A stretch of DNA of 64,000 nt from positions 350,708,203 to 350,772,202 of the forward strand of contig NC_081824.1 in assembly GCF_030867095.1 (NCBI RefSeq), read 5' to 3'. Below are positions 46,101 to 57,804 of this stretch, one piece after another. Position numbers and translations under genes: made by a program. Origin of the DNA: Alligator mississippiensis. Lineage: Eukaryota > Chordata > Crocodylia > Alligatoridae. Numbering within the stretch: the stretch's first letter is position 1; every line of letters begins with the position of its first letter. The notes beneath the pieces were generated by a model that was not told the origin of the DNA, did not search any database, and saw nothing but the letters and a program-made list of their open reading frames with translations.

Positions 46101-46630
46101 AGAAATCAGTATTTCCACTGCTTCAAGTTATATATTCCGGACAACGACAGGACTAAAGACCCTTATTCTTCTCAGCTTGTCTGGATCTTTATCTATCTTC
46201 CTCCCCCAAATTTCCTGCCTCAGGCAAGAGCGTACTGGCCTTAAGATTGTAGAAGGAAAAAATGAGGACATCAAAACAGTCTCTTACTAACCCACTGACT
46301 CTCTTTTTAAGCTCAGGTTGACCTTCACCTATTTCTCTCTCTCTCTCTCGCTTCTGAACTACGTAGTCTGATTAGGGAGTGTAGCGGCAACACAAGGCAA
46401 TTTTAGTTATTTTTTGGACAGGCCCGCAGAACAGGCTTTTGCCTCTGTTCTCAAATGTCTAAGGATCTTGGGATCACAACAGATGAAAACACTTTTCATT
46501 CAAAAGCTTGTCTAAGTCTGTCCCAACCATGCGCTCAGTTTAGTAGAAGAACCCACTGAATAAAACGAATCTTTGTCTCTTGCATCAGGATCTTGGGACA
46601 AGTTATGGAGATGAGCATTTGGGCTAGAGC
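43107..46630. other. Intergenic upstream of RASA3, nothing recognised
   Basis: AT-rich sequence with a TTTTG repeat at 44379-44404 and a CT patch at 46337-46350. No exon was recognised. Confidence 0.35.
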
Positions 46631-46634
46631 CATC

Positions 46635-46700
46635 AAGGTGGTAGAGGTGATATCTTTTATTAGACCAAGCAGATAGTTGTAAAAAAAAATTATTTATTTG
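46635..46700 (-). mobile_element. PLE tail fragment
   Basis: GATATCTTTTATTAGACCAA is the reverse complement of the PLE 3' end seen at 21810. Only the terminal piece is present. Confidence 0.6.
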
Positions 46701-47049
46701 CTCAGGATAGAGCTGACAAACAAATCACGGATGTATTCAGCTGTTGGGTGTCTGGCTGGGCTCCTTCACGGTTCTGCTCCAGCAGGGAACCTACCCCATG
46801 GGGTTCTTCCCTTAAATGCTGACAACCACTTTACCCTTCCAAGGCCAGTCTTGGAGAAGAAAAGGACTAGGAACATTTCCTGAAGAAAAGCTTGCTCACC
46901 TTCTCCTTTATAATAATTGGTATTATTGTCCTTCATTGTTAATAAGCATTGATTGCATTTTCACACCACCTTACCCAAAAAGGTTTCCAGACCTGGTTAA
47001 AAACAGAGCTACTAAAAAAAACCACTGACATTTAAACCAGAATGATACA

Positions 47050-47237
47050 AGGGGGTGTAGGCTGTAGCTGTGTTGGTCTGAGGCGGAAGGAAGACATGGT
47101 TCTTTGGGTGAATCCGATAGCTTTTATTAGACCAACTTAAATAGTTGGAAAAGTTTTTTTCCTAGCAAGCTTTTTAAACCCGAAAGCTTGTTATGGAACT
47201 TTTCCCTCCAACTATTTAAGTTGGTCTAATAAAAGAT
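47050..47237. mobile_element. Foldback PLE insertion with 14-bp target duplication
   Basis: ACCAGAATGATACA flanks the element at 47036-47049 and 47238-47251. Inside, the PLE tail occurs twice in opposite orientation: ATAGCTTTTATTAGACCAAC at 47128 and GTTGGTCTAATAAAAGAT at 47220, making arms of about 50 bases. The hammerhead part is reduced to CCCGAAAGCTTG. The exact duplication shows one insertion event of an already inverted or self-primed copy. Confidence 0.82.
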
Positions 47238-47546
47238 ACCAGAATGATACAGTGCCCCCACTCTGGGGCAGCTGTCAGTTTCCTGGAGCCCAATGTTTGG
47301 CTCCCAGAGCCAGGGCAGCTTGTTCCTTGCTCTCTCCCGCTAGCACCAGCTTCCCGGCTCTGCCACTGGGACTTGCATTTGCCCAGCACCACAGCTCAGC
47401 GAAGACCCGAGGCTGCCCCGACACTGCCACCCTGCTGCCCTGGGGCTCGCCGGCTTGCCCCTGCCCCCTAGCGCGGGGCGCCACTCAACGAACCCCGCAG
47501 CTCGAGTTCCCCCTCCCTCCTCGCGCTTGGGGCGGAGGGGTGGGGC

Positions 47547-47760
47547 CACCCGCGCGAACAAGCCAATGAGCGGCGAGGCCGGGCGCTCGCTGACTAACGA
47601 GACAGCGGCGGCGGGAGAGGAGGGAATGTAGAAGGCTGGGTCTGTTGGCTGGAGGCTGCAGTCTCACTCAGGGGGAGGCACCCCGCGCGACCGAACCAAT
47701 GAGCGGCGACGCCGGGCGCCCACTGACCAATGAGACGGCGGCGGCGGGGAATGTTGAGCC
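47547..47760 (+). repeat. Tandem duplication (133-bp offset) with CCAAT boxes
   Basis: Two copies share CGCGCGA, CCAATGAGCGGCGA, GCCGGGCGC, TGACYAAYGAGAC and GGCGGCGG. The first starts at about 47550 and the second at about 47683. Equivalent bases are 133 apart (47563 and 47696; 47591 and 47724). The second CCAAT of copy 1 is altered to CTAAC, so three of four boxes remain. Confidence 0.85.
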
Positions 47761-47913
47761 GGGGGGGCGGGGTGGCGCGCGCTGTTCCCCGCGCCCCCTG
47801 GCGGCAGGCGCTCTGTACGCGCCGCACCGCACCGAGTCGCTTGCTCGCCTCGCCCCTGCTACTGCCGCGGGCTGCGTCTGGCTGGCTGGAGACGGAGCTG
47901 GGCGCAGCGCACC

Positions 47914-47968
47914 ATGGCGGTGGAGGAAGAGGGGCTGCGGGTCTTTCAGAGCGTCCGGATCAAAATAG
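47914..47968 (+). CDS. RASA3: RASA3 first coding exon
   Basis: RASA3 (GAP1-IP4BP) is a GTPase-activating protein for Ras and Rap1. It has two C2 domains, a RasGAP domain, a PH domain and a Btk zinc motif, and works at the plasma membrane. This exon encodes MAVEEEGLRVFQSVRIKI plus the first base of Gly, almost identical to the human start (MAVEDEGLRVFQSVKIKIG). It is the first strand of the first C2 domain. The ATG has a good context (ACCATGG). The exon ends ATAG|GTAGGG in phase 1, as expected. The rest of the gene lies beyond the window: no second exon was recognised in the 16 kb that follow. Its promoter is the surrounding CpG island, so broad expression is likely. Confidence 0.94.
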
Positions 47969-48159
47969 GTAGGGGCCGCCTTGCAAGAAAGTGCCTGAAG
48001 TTTCTTCCTTTGCGAAGTGGGGGATGCTGCAGCCTCCCCTGCGAGCCCGGGCACCTGGGGGGCGGCGGGGTGTGCAGCCCCCTGCCCCGGGACACGCCGG
48101 GCGCCCCGGGGTGCTGGGGGAGAAGCGCTGTCCCCAGACCGCAGGGTTAGAAAGTGAGC

Positions 48160-48192
48160 GGGCAGCTCGGCTCGGCTCGGCTCGGCTCCCCT
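48160..48192. repeat. (GGCTC)n short tandem repeat
   Basis: CTCGG/GGCTC units repeat about five times within the CpG island, in the first intron just after RASA3 exon 1. Confidence 0.85.
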
Positions 48193-48245
48193 CGGCAGTG
48201 CTCTGACTGGCCGGGAAATCCCTCCTTCCCCTCGCAGCATCGGCC

Positions 48246-48375
48246 CCGCACGAGGTCACCGAGTCCAGCACCCGGCTCCGACCAGGGCCAGCCCTAAGTA
48301 AATCACCCCAGCCAGGGTTCTGCCTAGCCGGCTCTTAAACCCCCCCAAGGATGGAGAGTCCAGCTCCCTGTCTGG
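48246..48375 (-). mobile_element. CR1 LINE 3' fragment at CpG island edge
   Basis: AGGTCACCGAGTCCAGCAC, GGGCCAGCCCTAAGTAAATC and CCAAGGATGGAGAGTCCAG are CR1 3' region words read on the minus strand. It marks the border of the island and is diverged. A C run at 48446-48465 follows. Confidence 0.7.
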
Positions 48376-48789
48376 GTAGGAAGACGAAGCCCGGATCCAA
48401 GGGCAGCGCTTTAGTTTTTTCCCCTTTTCGATTTTATTTTTTATCCCCCCCCCCCCCCCCCCCCATACATGGCAGCAGGCTCCGAACGTCAAAGGGAACC
48501 AGGGGGCCTGAAGTGCCCACCAGGGATCCTCCTGGGAGCGGAAGGGGGTCAGGTGCCTCGTTCCCCTCGGTTTTCTCTCTGGGGCCTTTTGGAAATGCTG
48601 GCGAGCTATTGCAAAAGCGACTTTGCTGTTGCCAGCGGTCGTGTCGGACAAAGTGAAATGTCTTGTTGCAGGGAAAATTGATTTGCATGAGGCATGCCAC
48701 CTATGTCACGGAGCGGGGCGTAGGTGAGCTGTCTGTTCTGACCCATTGTGAGAAGTCAGAATCTGCAACTACTAGGGTGAAATGCGACG

Positions 48790-48865
48790 GCAGTGTGAAG
48801 GAGGGGGTTGGACTAGATGACCTCCTGAGATCCCTTCCAACCCTTCTTTTCTCTCATTCTATGAA
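48790..48865 (+). mobile_element. CR1 LINE 3' tail
   Basis: GGTTGGACTAGATGACCTCC, then CCCTTCCAACCCTTC and the tail CATTCTATGAATGAA. Only the last 75 bases are present. Confidence 0.85.
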
Positions 48866-51357
48866 TGAAGTTGGTGTGCGGGCATTTCTTGTCACTTTTC
48901 CCAAAAATGTATTCAGGGAGTCTGTGCTCTACGAGGGAGTTGGACTTGCTTTCAAGTTAAAAGATATCGTGTTATATCTTTACTGATGGTCTTATTGCTA
49001 GCCCATTCATTCCTCGTTTAATAAGACTGGACTAAAGAAATAAGAATTTTCCTCCATTGCTTCTTCCTACCATTTTGCATGGGAGAGAAGCATGGTTCAG
49101 GTAGTAACACCCTGACTATGCTTCACTGAAAGGATAACTGGTATTACCTTATGTAGATGCCTGCCATAATTAGAATATGGTGATCCTGACAGAGATTTAA
49201 TTTTAGCAACAAAAGCTAAAAGGTTTGAGATTAATTTGATTAAAGCATCCACCAAAAATAATCCTACTACAGGTTTCAGTATCTGAAACCCTATTAGATT
49301 AATGGATTTGATTATGCAGTACTACAGTAGTGATTCATCACCGCTTATCTACAGATAAAGCAGTCAGAGGCTATGAATGTGTTGTTGATACTAGGTACCT
49401 TCTGCTGCTTTAAAAAAATAAAAGATCAAATCCTCTCCCCGCATGTACCTGATGAGTTACGAGTAATCCTAATGTAGCAGAGAGCAGTAATATGTACATG
49501 ATCAAAGTTGATTGCTTTGTACGGTAGAGGGCGGTAGTAAATGTACACAGAAGCCAACTTGTTCCTTCTTTTGTTCACTAGTAAGGAACCCAAAGCTGTA
49601 TTCATCAACGCCCATGGAAGCCATTCCTGAAGAAATGCTGGCATAATGATTGTTTAACAAACAAACATTGAACATCATTTTGGACATCAGTGCATTCTCA
49701 CAGAGATGAAAGTCTTCTCAGCAGAATAGGTCTGACAGGATTACTTCAATTTTCAAAATGACCTGAAAACATGTAATTTGATGTGAGGCAGTTCTGATTT
49801 GCTAAATCTTGCTAGGATACTTCAGGGTTCCTACTTGCTACCTTAAGAAGTGGAAAGAAGCCAAGGCATGGTCTTATCAGGAAGAAAAACTTAGTTTCCT
49901 TTAGGAAGCTCTGCACGGATGATGGATGAAGGGACCACTACTGATGCTCCTTGATTTATCCAGAATTAAAGATGGGATATCAGTTCTAATAACATTTAAC
50001 GGGATATGGTATAATGTTCTGTTTTTTTCTAACCATTTCCCCATTGTGGTTAGCATTACCTTAGTCTGGTTTGGATTCACTTTCAGTCTGCTGTTCTCTC
50101 TCTTTAGGACATGATCTCCTCTTAGTCTTATTCTTGCAATAGATTTATTTTCTTCTGTAGAGAATGGCACTTTTGTTTTCCTCATAGCCGTATTGTTGTC
50201 TGTACAACTCAACCCATCTCCAAATGGCCTTATATAGACTGGAGAGGGGGTGGGGAAGGGTGACAAAATAAATTCCTTTGTGACCTGCACTTGAGGGCTT
50301 TGAGAGAGTGCGGAGTTGTTACTACTCTACCTGTTACTCAGATCTTTTATTTGATTAGCAGGAGAGAGAGGGGGACATCTCATTATCTATCTGTTTCTGT
50401 TCATAACACTTCTATTTTTTTAAAATAAAATGATTTGAGACATGAAAGCAGCCTAAGAGCAAAAAGGAAAAAAATACACTCTATATGCTATTGAAGATCT
50501 GAGTTAATCTGTTCTTATTTGGCTACCTTTTCCTGCTACTGTATTCTTATGGTCCATCTTCATTGAAAATTAATTTTGCCAGAATCCTTGATGCATAAAC
50601 AAAACAATGTGTCATGTAAGACTAAACAAACACTTCCTATAAGATTGGTACTTTGAGGAAGTGTGCAGCTCTGATAATTCCATGAGTCAGTGTTTCAGAA
50701 CCTGAAAGGAAGCAACATAAGACTTGTGGCAGATGATTGGTTGGAAAAACTACAGAGAGAGTGCTTCTGCTTGGCAACATAACTTGTACCTTATTGTTAA
50801 TAAATATGCTATACGTAATTGCTATCTTTTTTTTCTTCTTGGCTTGTGGTCATTTTGCCATTTGACTAGCTTGGACATTCAATTACAGAAAGAAAAGCAA
50901 AGTACATATCCAGAATTCTTTGTCCTTTGTTATGTAGGAAGCAGAATAGAAAATAGTAGTCCCTTTAGGACTCCAGATTCGTGAACTTAGTTTTTTAGTG
51001 TAAAACAAACAAACCCTTTGCATGTTTGTTGTTTCAAGCTATGTAAAATTATACAGCTACTATAAAGTTCTGCATTTCTATCTATAAGCCCCTCTTAGTA
51101 CATGAAGACTGCTAAGCAAGTTGTCCTAAAGCAATAAAATAATAGTGCTACAATCCTATGTATCTTTTGGGGTTTCCCATATTGCATGTTGCTGTAATGT
51201 CTTAGGCCCGGTATAGCAGGCTGTTTGGTAATGGTTGAACCTTATTTTGATTACACAGAGGCCTACTGACTTCAAGAACTGTTTGTTTAAGTCAGCATGT
51301 AGATCTTGAGTACTCACCAGCAGCTGAAAAACAGCCATGAACATTTAAACTGATGTT
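48866..51357. other. RASA3 intron 1, no gene recognised
   Basis: AT-rich sequence. At 49901-50290 the minus strand has a frame with LKVNPNQTKVML and LEKNRTLYHIPLNVI-like words, which resemble a very old L2/CR1-type RT (LNPDKTEVLL). This is weak. Otherwise nothing. Confidence 0.3.
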
Positions 51358-51504
51358 ATTCTAAGGTAGGGGTTGGCAACCTATGTCCCATGGGCCAGGT
51401 CCAGTCTGCAAACATAGGGCTTCAGCAGCCAGATGCATCTAGTTTGGGTTAGAGGCGGGTGGGTGCCAGGATTTAGCCGCTGCTGCCTGTCACAACCCAA
51501 AGTT

Positions 51505-52230
51505 GTGATTTTTTTTTTGTGTGTGCGCTTCGGCACTGCTAAATTATTTTCCCGCTAAATTGCAGCTTCTTTGCATGGTGGAGTTTTCTGCTGCAGAAGA
51601 GAACCCCGGTGCAACGGAGAATTTCCCGCCAATTTGTAGCTTTTTTTGTATAGTGCATTTCTTTTTGCATCTAAGAAATGCTTGGTGCAAAGAGTTCCTG
51701 CCATTTGTATTCAAATTCGAGCCACATTACTGGTTCACATTAAATTATGCACACGTGGCGGCTAGCGATTGGCTTGCTAGCCGTATAAGAAGCTTGTGTG
51801 GTTTCCGCCCAAGTTGGAGGACTCCACAAACACCAGGAGGAGGAGACTTCACGCTGTGTGAAGATCTCTAAGCGCTGCGGATCCTCACGGACCCAACGCG
51901 TTTCTTAAAAGGCAATAGAGGCTTGACTAGCCTCTGGCCTCTCCCCATCGCCGATAGATTCCTAGATGTATCCCTTCCTGCACGAGAAACAGACGAACCC
52001 ACAGAGCTTCAACAACTCCGTGGGTTCGTACAACAAGTTTGCTCTCTCCCACGGAGCTTCAACAACTCTGTGGGAGAGAACGAACCTGTCATAGTCCTCT
52101 AACGAGGATTTAAGCGGAGCTGTACCTGGAAAACTGTCCAGCCTACACCACGACCACCTTTGGTGTAAGTAAGCAATCTTTAAATCAACCACTATGCGTC
52201 TGTGACTAATTCTAGCTCGCCCCCGGTCTT
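51505..52230 (+). mobile_element. LTR-like fossil nested in the hAT
   Basis: This segment differs from the host hAT: CpG-containing, with a TATA-like CCGTATAAGAAG at 51781 followed by a leader-like stretch and a pair of hairpins at 51994-52079. The layout recalls a retroviral LTR or its leader (TATA, then a structured R/U5 region). No flanking duplication or certain TG...CA limits were found, so family and limits are open. It is broken or partial and non-coding. Confidence 0.42.
51994..52079 (+). repeat. Twin hairpins with identical loop
   Basis: Hairpin 1 (51994-52028) has a 13-base stem CGAACCCACAGAG with one mismatch. Hairpin 2 (52043-52079) has a 14-base stem with one G-T pair. Both have the nine-base loop CTTCAACAA. 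The outer stem bases differ between the two while pairing is kept. Confidence 0.85.
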
Positions 52231-52754
52231 CTCCGACCCCGTGTGCCCGGGCTGCTGGCCACAGCCCGCGTGTGCAAAGACGGCCCCGGACCGCTCCCGG
52301 CCCACACACTGCCATTGCTTTTCCCTGCGGTGGCACAAGGATAGTGTCCATAGCTGGTATTTTTCCCTGCAACAGTGTGGGACTTTGGCAGTAATTGCTT
52401 TCCCCTGCCACTGTGGGGATGAGTACTGGCTGCAGACACTCTCCCTGTGCTGCCATGGAGAAAAGCATGCTGCTAGGTGCTTTTTCCATGCAGCAGCTGG
52501 GAAAAGCAGTGGCGATGGCTTGGTCCTAGCACCCACCTACCGTGCACTGGGCTGCTTCTGACCCAAAATTAAAAAGGTTCCTGCCCCTTGTTCTAAGAAG
52601 GTTTGTTGATAACACCAGATTAACTTCTCTACTACTTTTGATAAATGACACACAAACTTCATCTTTTCCTGTCACAGGTAACCTCTGGTCTAAAGTTCAC
52701 ATCTGAAGCATGAGTAGAAAGAAGTAGTTAACCATGTTAATTTGAAGTCAGGCA

Positions 52755-52810
52755 GAAGGCAGGGCAGGGTGGCACCTTAAAGATTAATTCATTCAGAAAT
52801 GCATAAACTT
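52755..52810 (+). mobile_element. Possible PLE or SINE-like tail fragment
   Basis: GGTGGCACCTTAAAGATTAA followed by CATAAACTTTTGT resembles the common sauropsid repeat tail with GTGCCACCT and AGCTTTTG words. Only about 55 bases remain. Confidence 0.4.
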
Positions 52811-52839
52811 TTGTATGTAATGGCTTACTCTGTCATGTG

Positions 52840-53295
52840 ACTGCATAGGTGCCTATGCCTGTGCCAGGTCTGGGCGGTGAGGAGCTGCATTGGGTCTGGA
52901 CAGCTGGAAGCTATGCCTTTGCTGTCGCTTCTTCCTGTGCTTTCTACTCTCCCTGGCTGCAGTGGTGGCGCTTCTAGTTGGTGGGGAACCAACCTGGGGC
53001 TGAGCAGTTGGAAGCAACATCCATGGTGCTGTTGTTTCTCTCTGCCTCTCCTCACCTCTGCAGTGTGGGTACAGCTCCCCACCAGCTGGAAACTCCATCC
53101 ACACTGCCACCAGGAAGAGCAGAGAGATGGAAGATGCATCTGAACCATCATCACTTCTCCCCAGCTTCTCAGCCCTTCCAACTTCTTGGTCCTGTTGCAG
53201 GCCTGGGCAAAGGGAGAGCCCTTTGGCTTTGTGGGATGGATCCAGTGCCTCTGCAGGCAGGAGGTGGCCTGTGGGTCACTTGTTGCTGACCACTG
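52840..53295. mobile_element. hAT-like fragment, right end only
   Basis: Ends GTCACTTGTTGCTGACCACTG, typical of a hAT of the CAGTGGTCAGCAAC type (given here as two words over 20 would be split: GTCACTTGTTG and CTGACCACTG). The interior is GC-rich with GCAGCTGGAAG words. The left end was not found. Confidence 0.5.
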
Positions 53296-56200
53296 CTGTA
53301 AACTATTGGATGTTAGAGTAGACTTGAACTTGTGACTTTCTGTTCCTCCCATTAATGAATCACTTGTGACATGTCCTAGTCTCTTGATAGTGTAATTTGT
53401 AAAATGAGTGTTCAGAAGTCATGTTTATGATGACTTGCAGACTCATAAAAGTCATGTAAGTCAGTTCAGTGCTGAGGGGCATAGTTTATGAGGCTCTCGC
53501 CATATACAGTACCTCATTGTTTGGGGTAAACCTTTTGGCTCACTTCTGAATCCTCCGGCCACTTTTTTTTGTGATGGAGATGGAGGGTACCAAAGAGGAC
53601 TTCTGGATACAAAAAACTTGGCACTCCCTCTCCAGTAAGCACAAAGGCCACTAATGGACAGCAACGTAGGTGTGTGGTGGGTACCAGGGCAAAACTGGCA
53701 TCACGAGTGCCTGGCTACCAAGTTACACCACTGCTAATGAAAACCTCTTTACCTCTGAGAAGATGGTACTTTTGGTCCTTGTAAATACTGTAATGCAGTG
53801 TCAGATTTAGAAATAGAAGAGAAAGAGGAATAGAGGAAGCCAGGTTGAATTTTAGAAATTATCAGTTTGGAAAGAATGCTTTATTTCTGACATGGATCAC
53901 TGTGGAAGGAGTAAAAACAACTAAATCTGTGCACTGCACAGAGATGAAGCAAATGTAGAAGCATCAGTTAAAATGTGCAATAAAACATTTTCTTAGTGAG
54001 TGCTTTCTTTTCTCCTTAATATATGTTTTAGAAAACAGTTACTTTGAAGAATGCATGCTGTGTGAATGATAGAGTAATGATCTATTTTGCAGTCAGTAGC
54101 CCAGCAAGTGATGGAACTAAAGAAAATTAATTGCATTTCCTGGAATATATTCAGGAATTCATGAGATCAGTGTTACATATTGAAATGTTAACAAGTACAG
54201 CTTAAACTGATGCTGCTTAGTGTATAAAGAGTGGGGAAGCAATTCAAATTGCTTTTCATATTGTCTGCTGTGCTAGAAATTATTTAAGGTATAGGCCTGA
54301 CTAGTTTTGAGAGGCTTCAGAATAGTATATGCAGGGTTTGGGTTTTGTTTTTTTTATCCTTGTGGCTCACTAGTTCAAAGTTTTGTTTTTTTCCAGTTTG
54401 GTAGAAAACAGTTACACTGCTATTTGTTTTTTGTTCACTGTGCTGCATGAAAGGTATTGTGGCCTACTCCCTTTCTAGGGAACAGACTATATCTATAGCT
54501 CTTACCAAATCTATGAGCAGGGAAAAAAAAGAACAGACTTGAAGAAGATTCTATCATCTGACCCTGAAGGATTGCCCCCCCTCCAAGGAGGGCTGAAGTG
54601 CATATGATGCAGCATGGGAAAGATTTCTCAGCTGTTGTTTTGCTATCCCTTGTTTATACGAGTAAACAGAGTCTGGTAGTCTTTGGGGAGTCAGTCTGGT
54701 ATCTTTCATGATTTGTAAATTAACACGTTTTATGTAAAAAATGATTAAGTTGTATTTGGGAACAAAAGCCAAGATGACTCAGTTTCTGGAGTGTCTGGAA
54801 GGTGAATGCCTTAATAGCTAAGGTTAGTAGGTCAGAAAAACAGATTAATTCAGGACGACACTAGGGAGTCTGAACATAACTTCCTGGTTTTTTCCTTTTC
54901 TAGAATTAATGGACAAACATGCTCTCTTTTGATCTCTGTTTACAGTTAACTAATGGTGACTCTCCTTGAGCCTTCAGAAATCTAGCTAGGTTACTAGCTT
55001 GACTGTCAGGGTGTTAACGTTTTCTTCCATGGCATTTGATATCCTACAGCATTTACCATTCTTCAGAAAGTGTTGCCCGTTGCATTAAAGTAGTTTTTAA
55101 ACTAGTTTTTATTGATGGGCAAACAAATAAATACTCAGCTTCTTGAATCATGTTAATAATTCCCATACTTAGTAAGTCTCTTTCTAGTGTTGTTCTGATA
55201 CTAATTTCTCTCAAGTTTCATGTGTCAGTTTGTGACCTCTCATCTGTTACATACAGTCTGATTAAACTACTCAGGAAGGCTGACTTCTTTCTGAAATGCA
55301 TGTTTTCAATATGACAAGCTAACCGTGACCACAGACTTGCAATCTGCTTCTATATAACACAAATATTAAAATTGCTTCACTCTGCTCTGTGGCTACAAAG
55401 GATTAAAAATATGGCAAGCTGCTCAGATGGGGCATGGTCTCAGGGCCACATTTACAGCAGATTATTCCTTGTACCACATGCTGGATCCAGTCATGCCAAC
55501 TCTGTCATTGGATGCTGTTTTTTATATATGCCACTAAAAATTGTAAAATGTAAACAGTGTTACTTTTGATTATCCTGCTTTCATGCTAAGAAATAATATT
55601 TTATTTTTCCAGTTTACATTAAAAACAGTACATAAGGATGAATTATTTTATACATGTTTGATTATGAATTTGCCACCATGCCAGGGAAACTATCCTTCAA
55701 GGAAAATATTCTTTTTTGTGTAGGTGGGAGGTATAGGTATGCTAACTAGCTGCTGTGGCTTCATAGGGGAGAATCTTTTCCTCCACACTCTTGCCCAGCA
55801 CTACTTGCTAAATGAAGCACCTTTCTTTTAGTTAGATATGGCAATTTGCTGAGGAGCACATTACCAGTTTTAATACATCCCACTCAGATGTCTGAGAGGA
55901 CAAAACTGTACAGAAGTCTCAGACAATGTAAAGATAAAGAACAAATGAAGAGGTGATTCTGTTTAAAAAGAAAACAAACCGCATGCAAGTTCACAAGTGT
56001 TTTGCAAGCTACTTCCTAGTTAGTCCTGAATGTGCAGCAAAACTAGATATGAATCAGCAGTCAAAAAGAGAAGAAACTCTTAAGCTCCCAGGGGTGTTAA
56101 TATTACTAACACCAGGGAAAAGGAACAGATCTCTTGGGTGTTAAGATTAAAATGAACTATCATTATACAGATCTGAAGGTACCTTTCGAACTTGCCCGTC

Positions 56201-57780
56201 CTCACCTCTTGGGCCAATTGGTTGTTTTGGCATACAACTCATTTTAGTTATAAGAAGAATTGTTTTGTTGGAACCATTTGTTACTGGTTCTTTGAATTGC
56301 CTTGAGGAACTTCACTTCATGGAGGAGGGCAGAAAGTCAGAGCTGAATGGATCTGACACCCTTGGTTTGTCCATTCCCTTTGGTAAAGTACAATGCTAAA
56401 TGTGGCATATCTACAAAAATGAGTCCTATAATTGTCTTTTCCAACATGGGGATGAGAGGCAGGCAGGAGAAAAGAGAGCCTTGGAATAAAGGGAGCTATA
56501 TGTTTCTTGAGCTCAAATGTTGCCAGAGTTTGCTGGGGGAAAAAAAACAAGTATTAAACAGTTAATCTGTTTATAATGACTCAAGAAGACAAATAAAACT
56601 CTAATAGCAATATTATAATGCTGTAGTATTAAGAAACTGTAGCCTGCTGATTTGCATCCTACAAATGACTCAAGGGACCAGGACATTTTAATAGATCATT
56701 AAAACATGCCCTGTTATTTTGTAATGCTATATTTAAACCTGCTATGTTTAGAATTTTATCCATTTTGGGTACAAAGCTTGGTAAATGTTTTAGCAGTAGT
56801 AATAGTCACTCTTGTGAAGCTAAGAAGCTGGTTATGGGCTTCTGCTTTCTTACCATTTTTAACATTTTAGCAGTACTAATAAAAGTCCACCTATTTTATC
56901 TGTTCTTAATGACTGTTTAGCATTATGGAGTGGTACCTAGATTTAAATTCCATTGGTCAGCCTGACTTCTTTTTTTCAAACCAAACTTATCCTCTCCCCC
57001 CAAGTCACCACCAAAAGCAAACCACTTCCCTGAAACTTCAGATGTTGTATCATCCCACATGAGAGGTTTTTTGGGATGTTTGGCAAAACCAAAAAAAACT
57101 GTTTTAAAATTCTGGTGGTCTGGAAACGCTTCTTAAAGTTCATGTGTGGAAACACATTTGTGGACCTTTGTGTTTCCAAAATAACTTGACCTAGAAACTT
57201 AAAGCTTTTAGGTTGTTTTGGCGTCAAAAAGAAAAACCTTATTTTTTAGGGAGTGGTAAGAAAAGGGGAAGTGAAGTGGGTAAAGAAACCAAAATATATT
57301 GGGCCTATCTAACTTCCAGGGTTAGAAGGTTGGAGGTGCCAGTTTTTAAACCTTATTTTCAGTGATCTAGTCTCTGACTTTTGTATCTGTCTAATTAGGT
57401 CAATTTTGAGACTCATCTGGTGGTTTACTTCAAATTCGTGTCTCCCACAGATAGTGCATGCACAGAAGGAAGGGCGAGTGACTGTTCCTTCTGGCTGATG
57501 GATAGCAGCTTCTTCAGCCCCACTTTCTGGGAGGGGACCTCAGTAGTGCAGTGATGAGAAAAGAAGCTGGGTGGCCAAGGAGAGTAGGAACAGAAAGTCT
57601 TGGATTGAGGGGGAATACATGGATTGAATGAGGACTGTAGTTAAGGATGTGTTTATACAGGTGTGGAAAGAACTGGCAGATTGTGTTGGTGGTATTACAT
57701 AGTGTAAAACATGCATATACTGTCAGATACTATGTAATGCTTATGTCCATCCATATAAGAAAATTCATTATTGGCTTAGA
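53296..57780. other. RASA3 intron 1, nothing recognised
   Basis: About 4.5 kb of AT-rich intron sequence without recognised repeats or exons. A repeat-poor stretch this long in a first intron could hold enhancers. Confidence 0.35.
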
Positions 57781-57804
57781 AGAGAGATGTTGGAGGTTTT
57801 CAAC

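Larger units (their letters stand above)
47390..48245 (+). promoter_or_regulatory. CpG island and TATA-less promoter of RASA3
   Basis: CpG is dense through this stretch and rare on both sides. Sp1-type GC boxes are visible at about 47530 (GGGGCGGAGG) and 47762 (GGGGGGCGGGG). CCAAT boxes lie at 47563, 47696 and 47727, all followed by GAG. No TATA box stands just upstream of the coding exon. Transcription probably begins between 47750 and 47900. Confidence 0.85.
51366..52589. mobile_element. hAT element carrying a nested LTR-like fossil
   Basis: The left end GTAGGGGTTGGCAACC and right end GGTTCCTGCCCCTT are diverged inverted repeats. Flanks ATTCTAAG (51358-51365) and GTTCTAAG (52590-52597) match at 7 of 8 bases. 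Inside, 52310-52560 repeats TTTCCCTGC-type units of about 60 bases. A foreign segment at about 51505-52230 interrupts it. No transposase. Confidence 0.72.

Noticed and set aside
49901-50290. 129-codon minus-strand frame as a host exon
   Set aside because: The wording LKVNPNQTKVML resembles a decayed LINE RT rather than a host gene, and no splice sites frame it. Too weak even for a firm LINE call.
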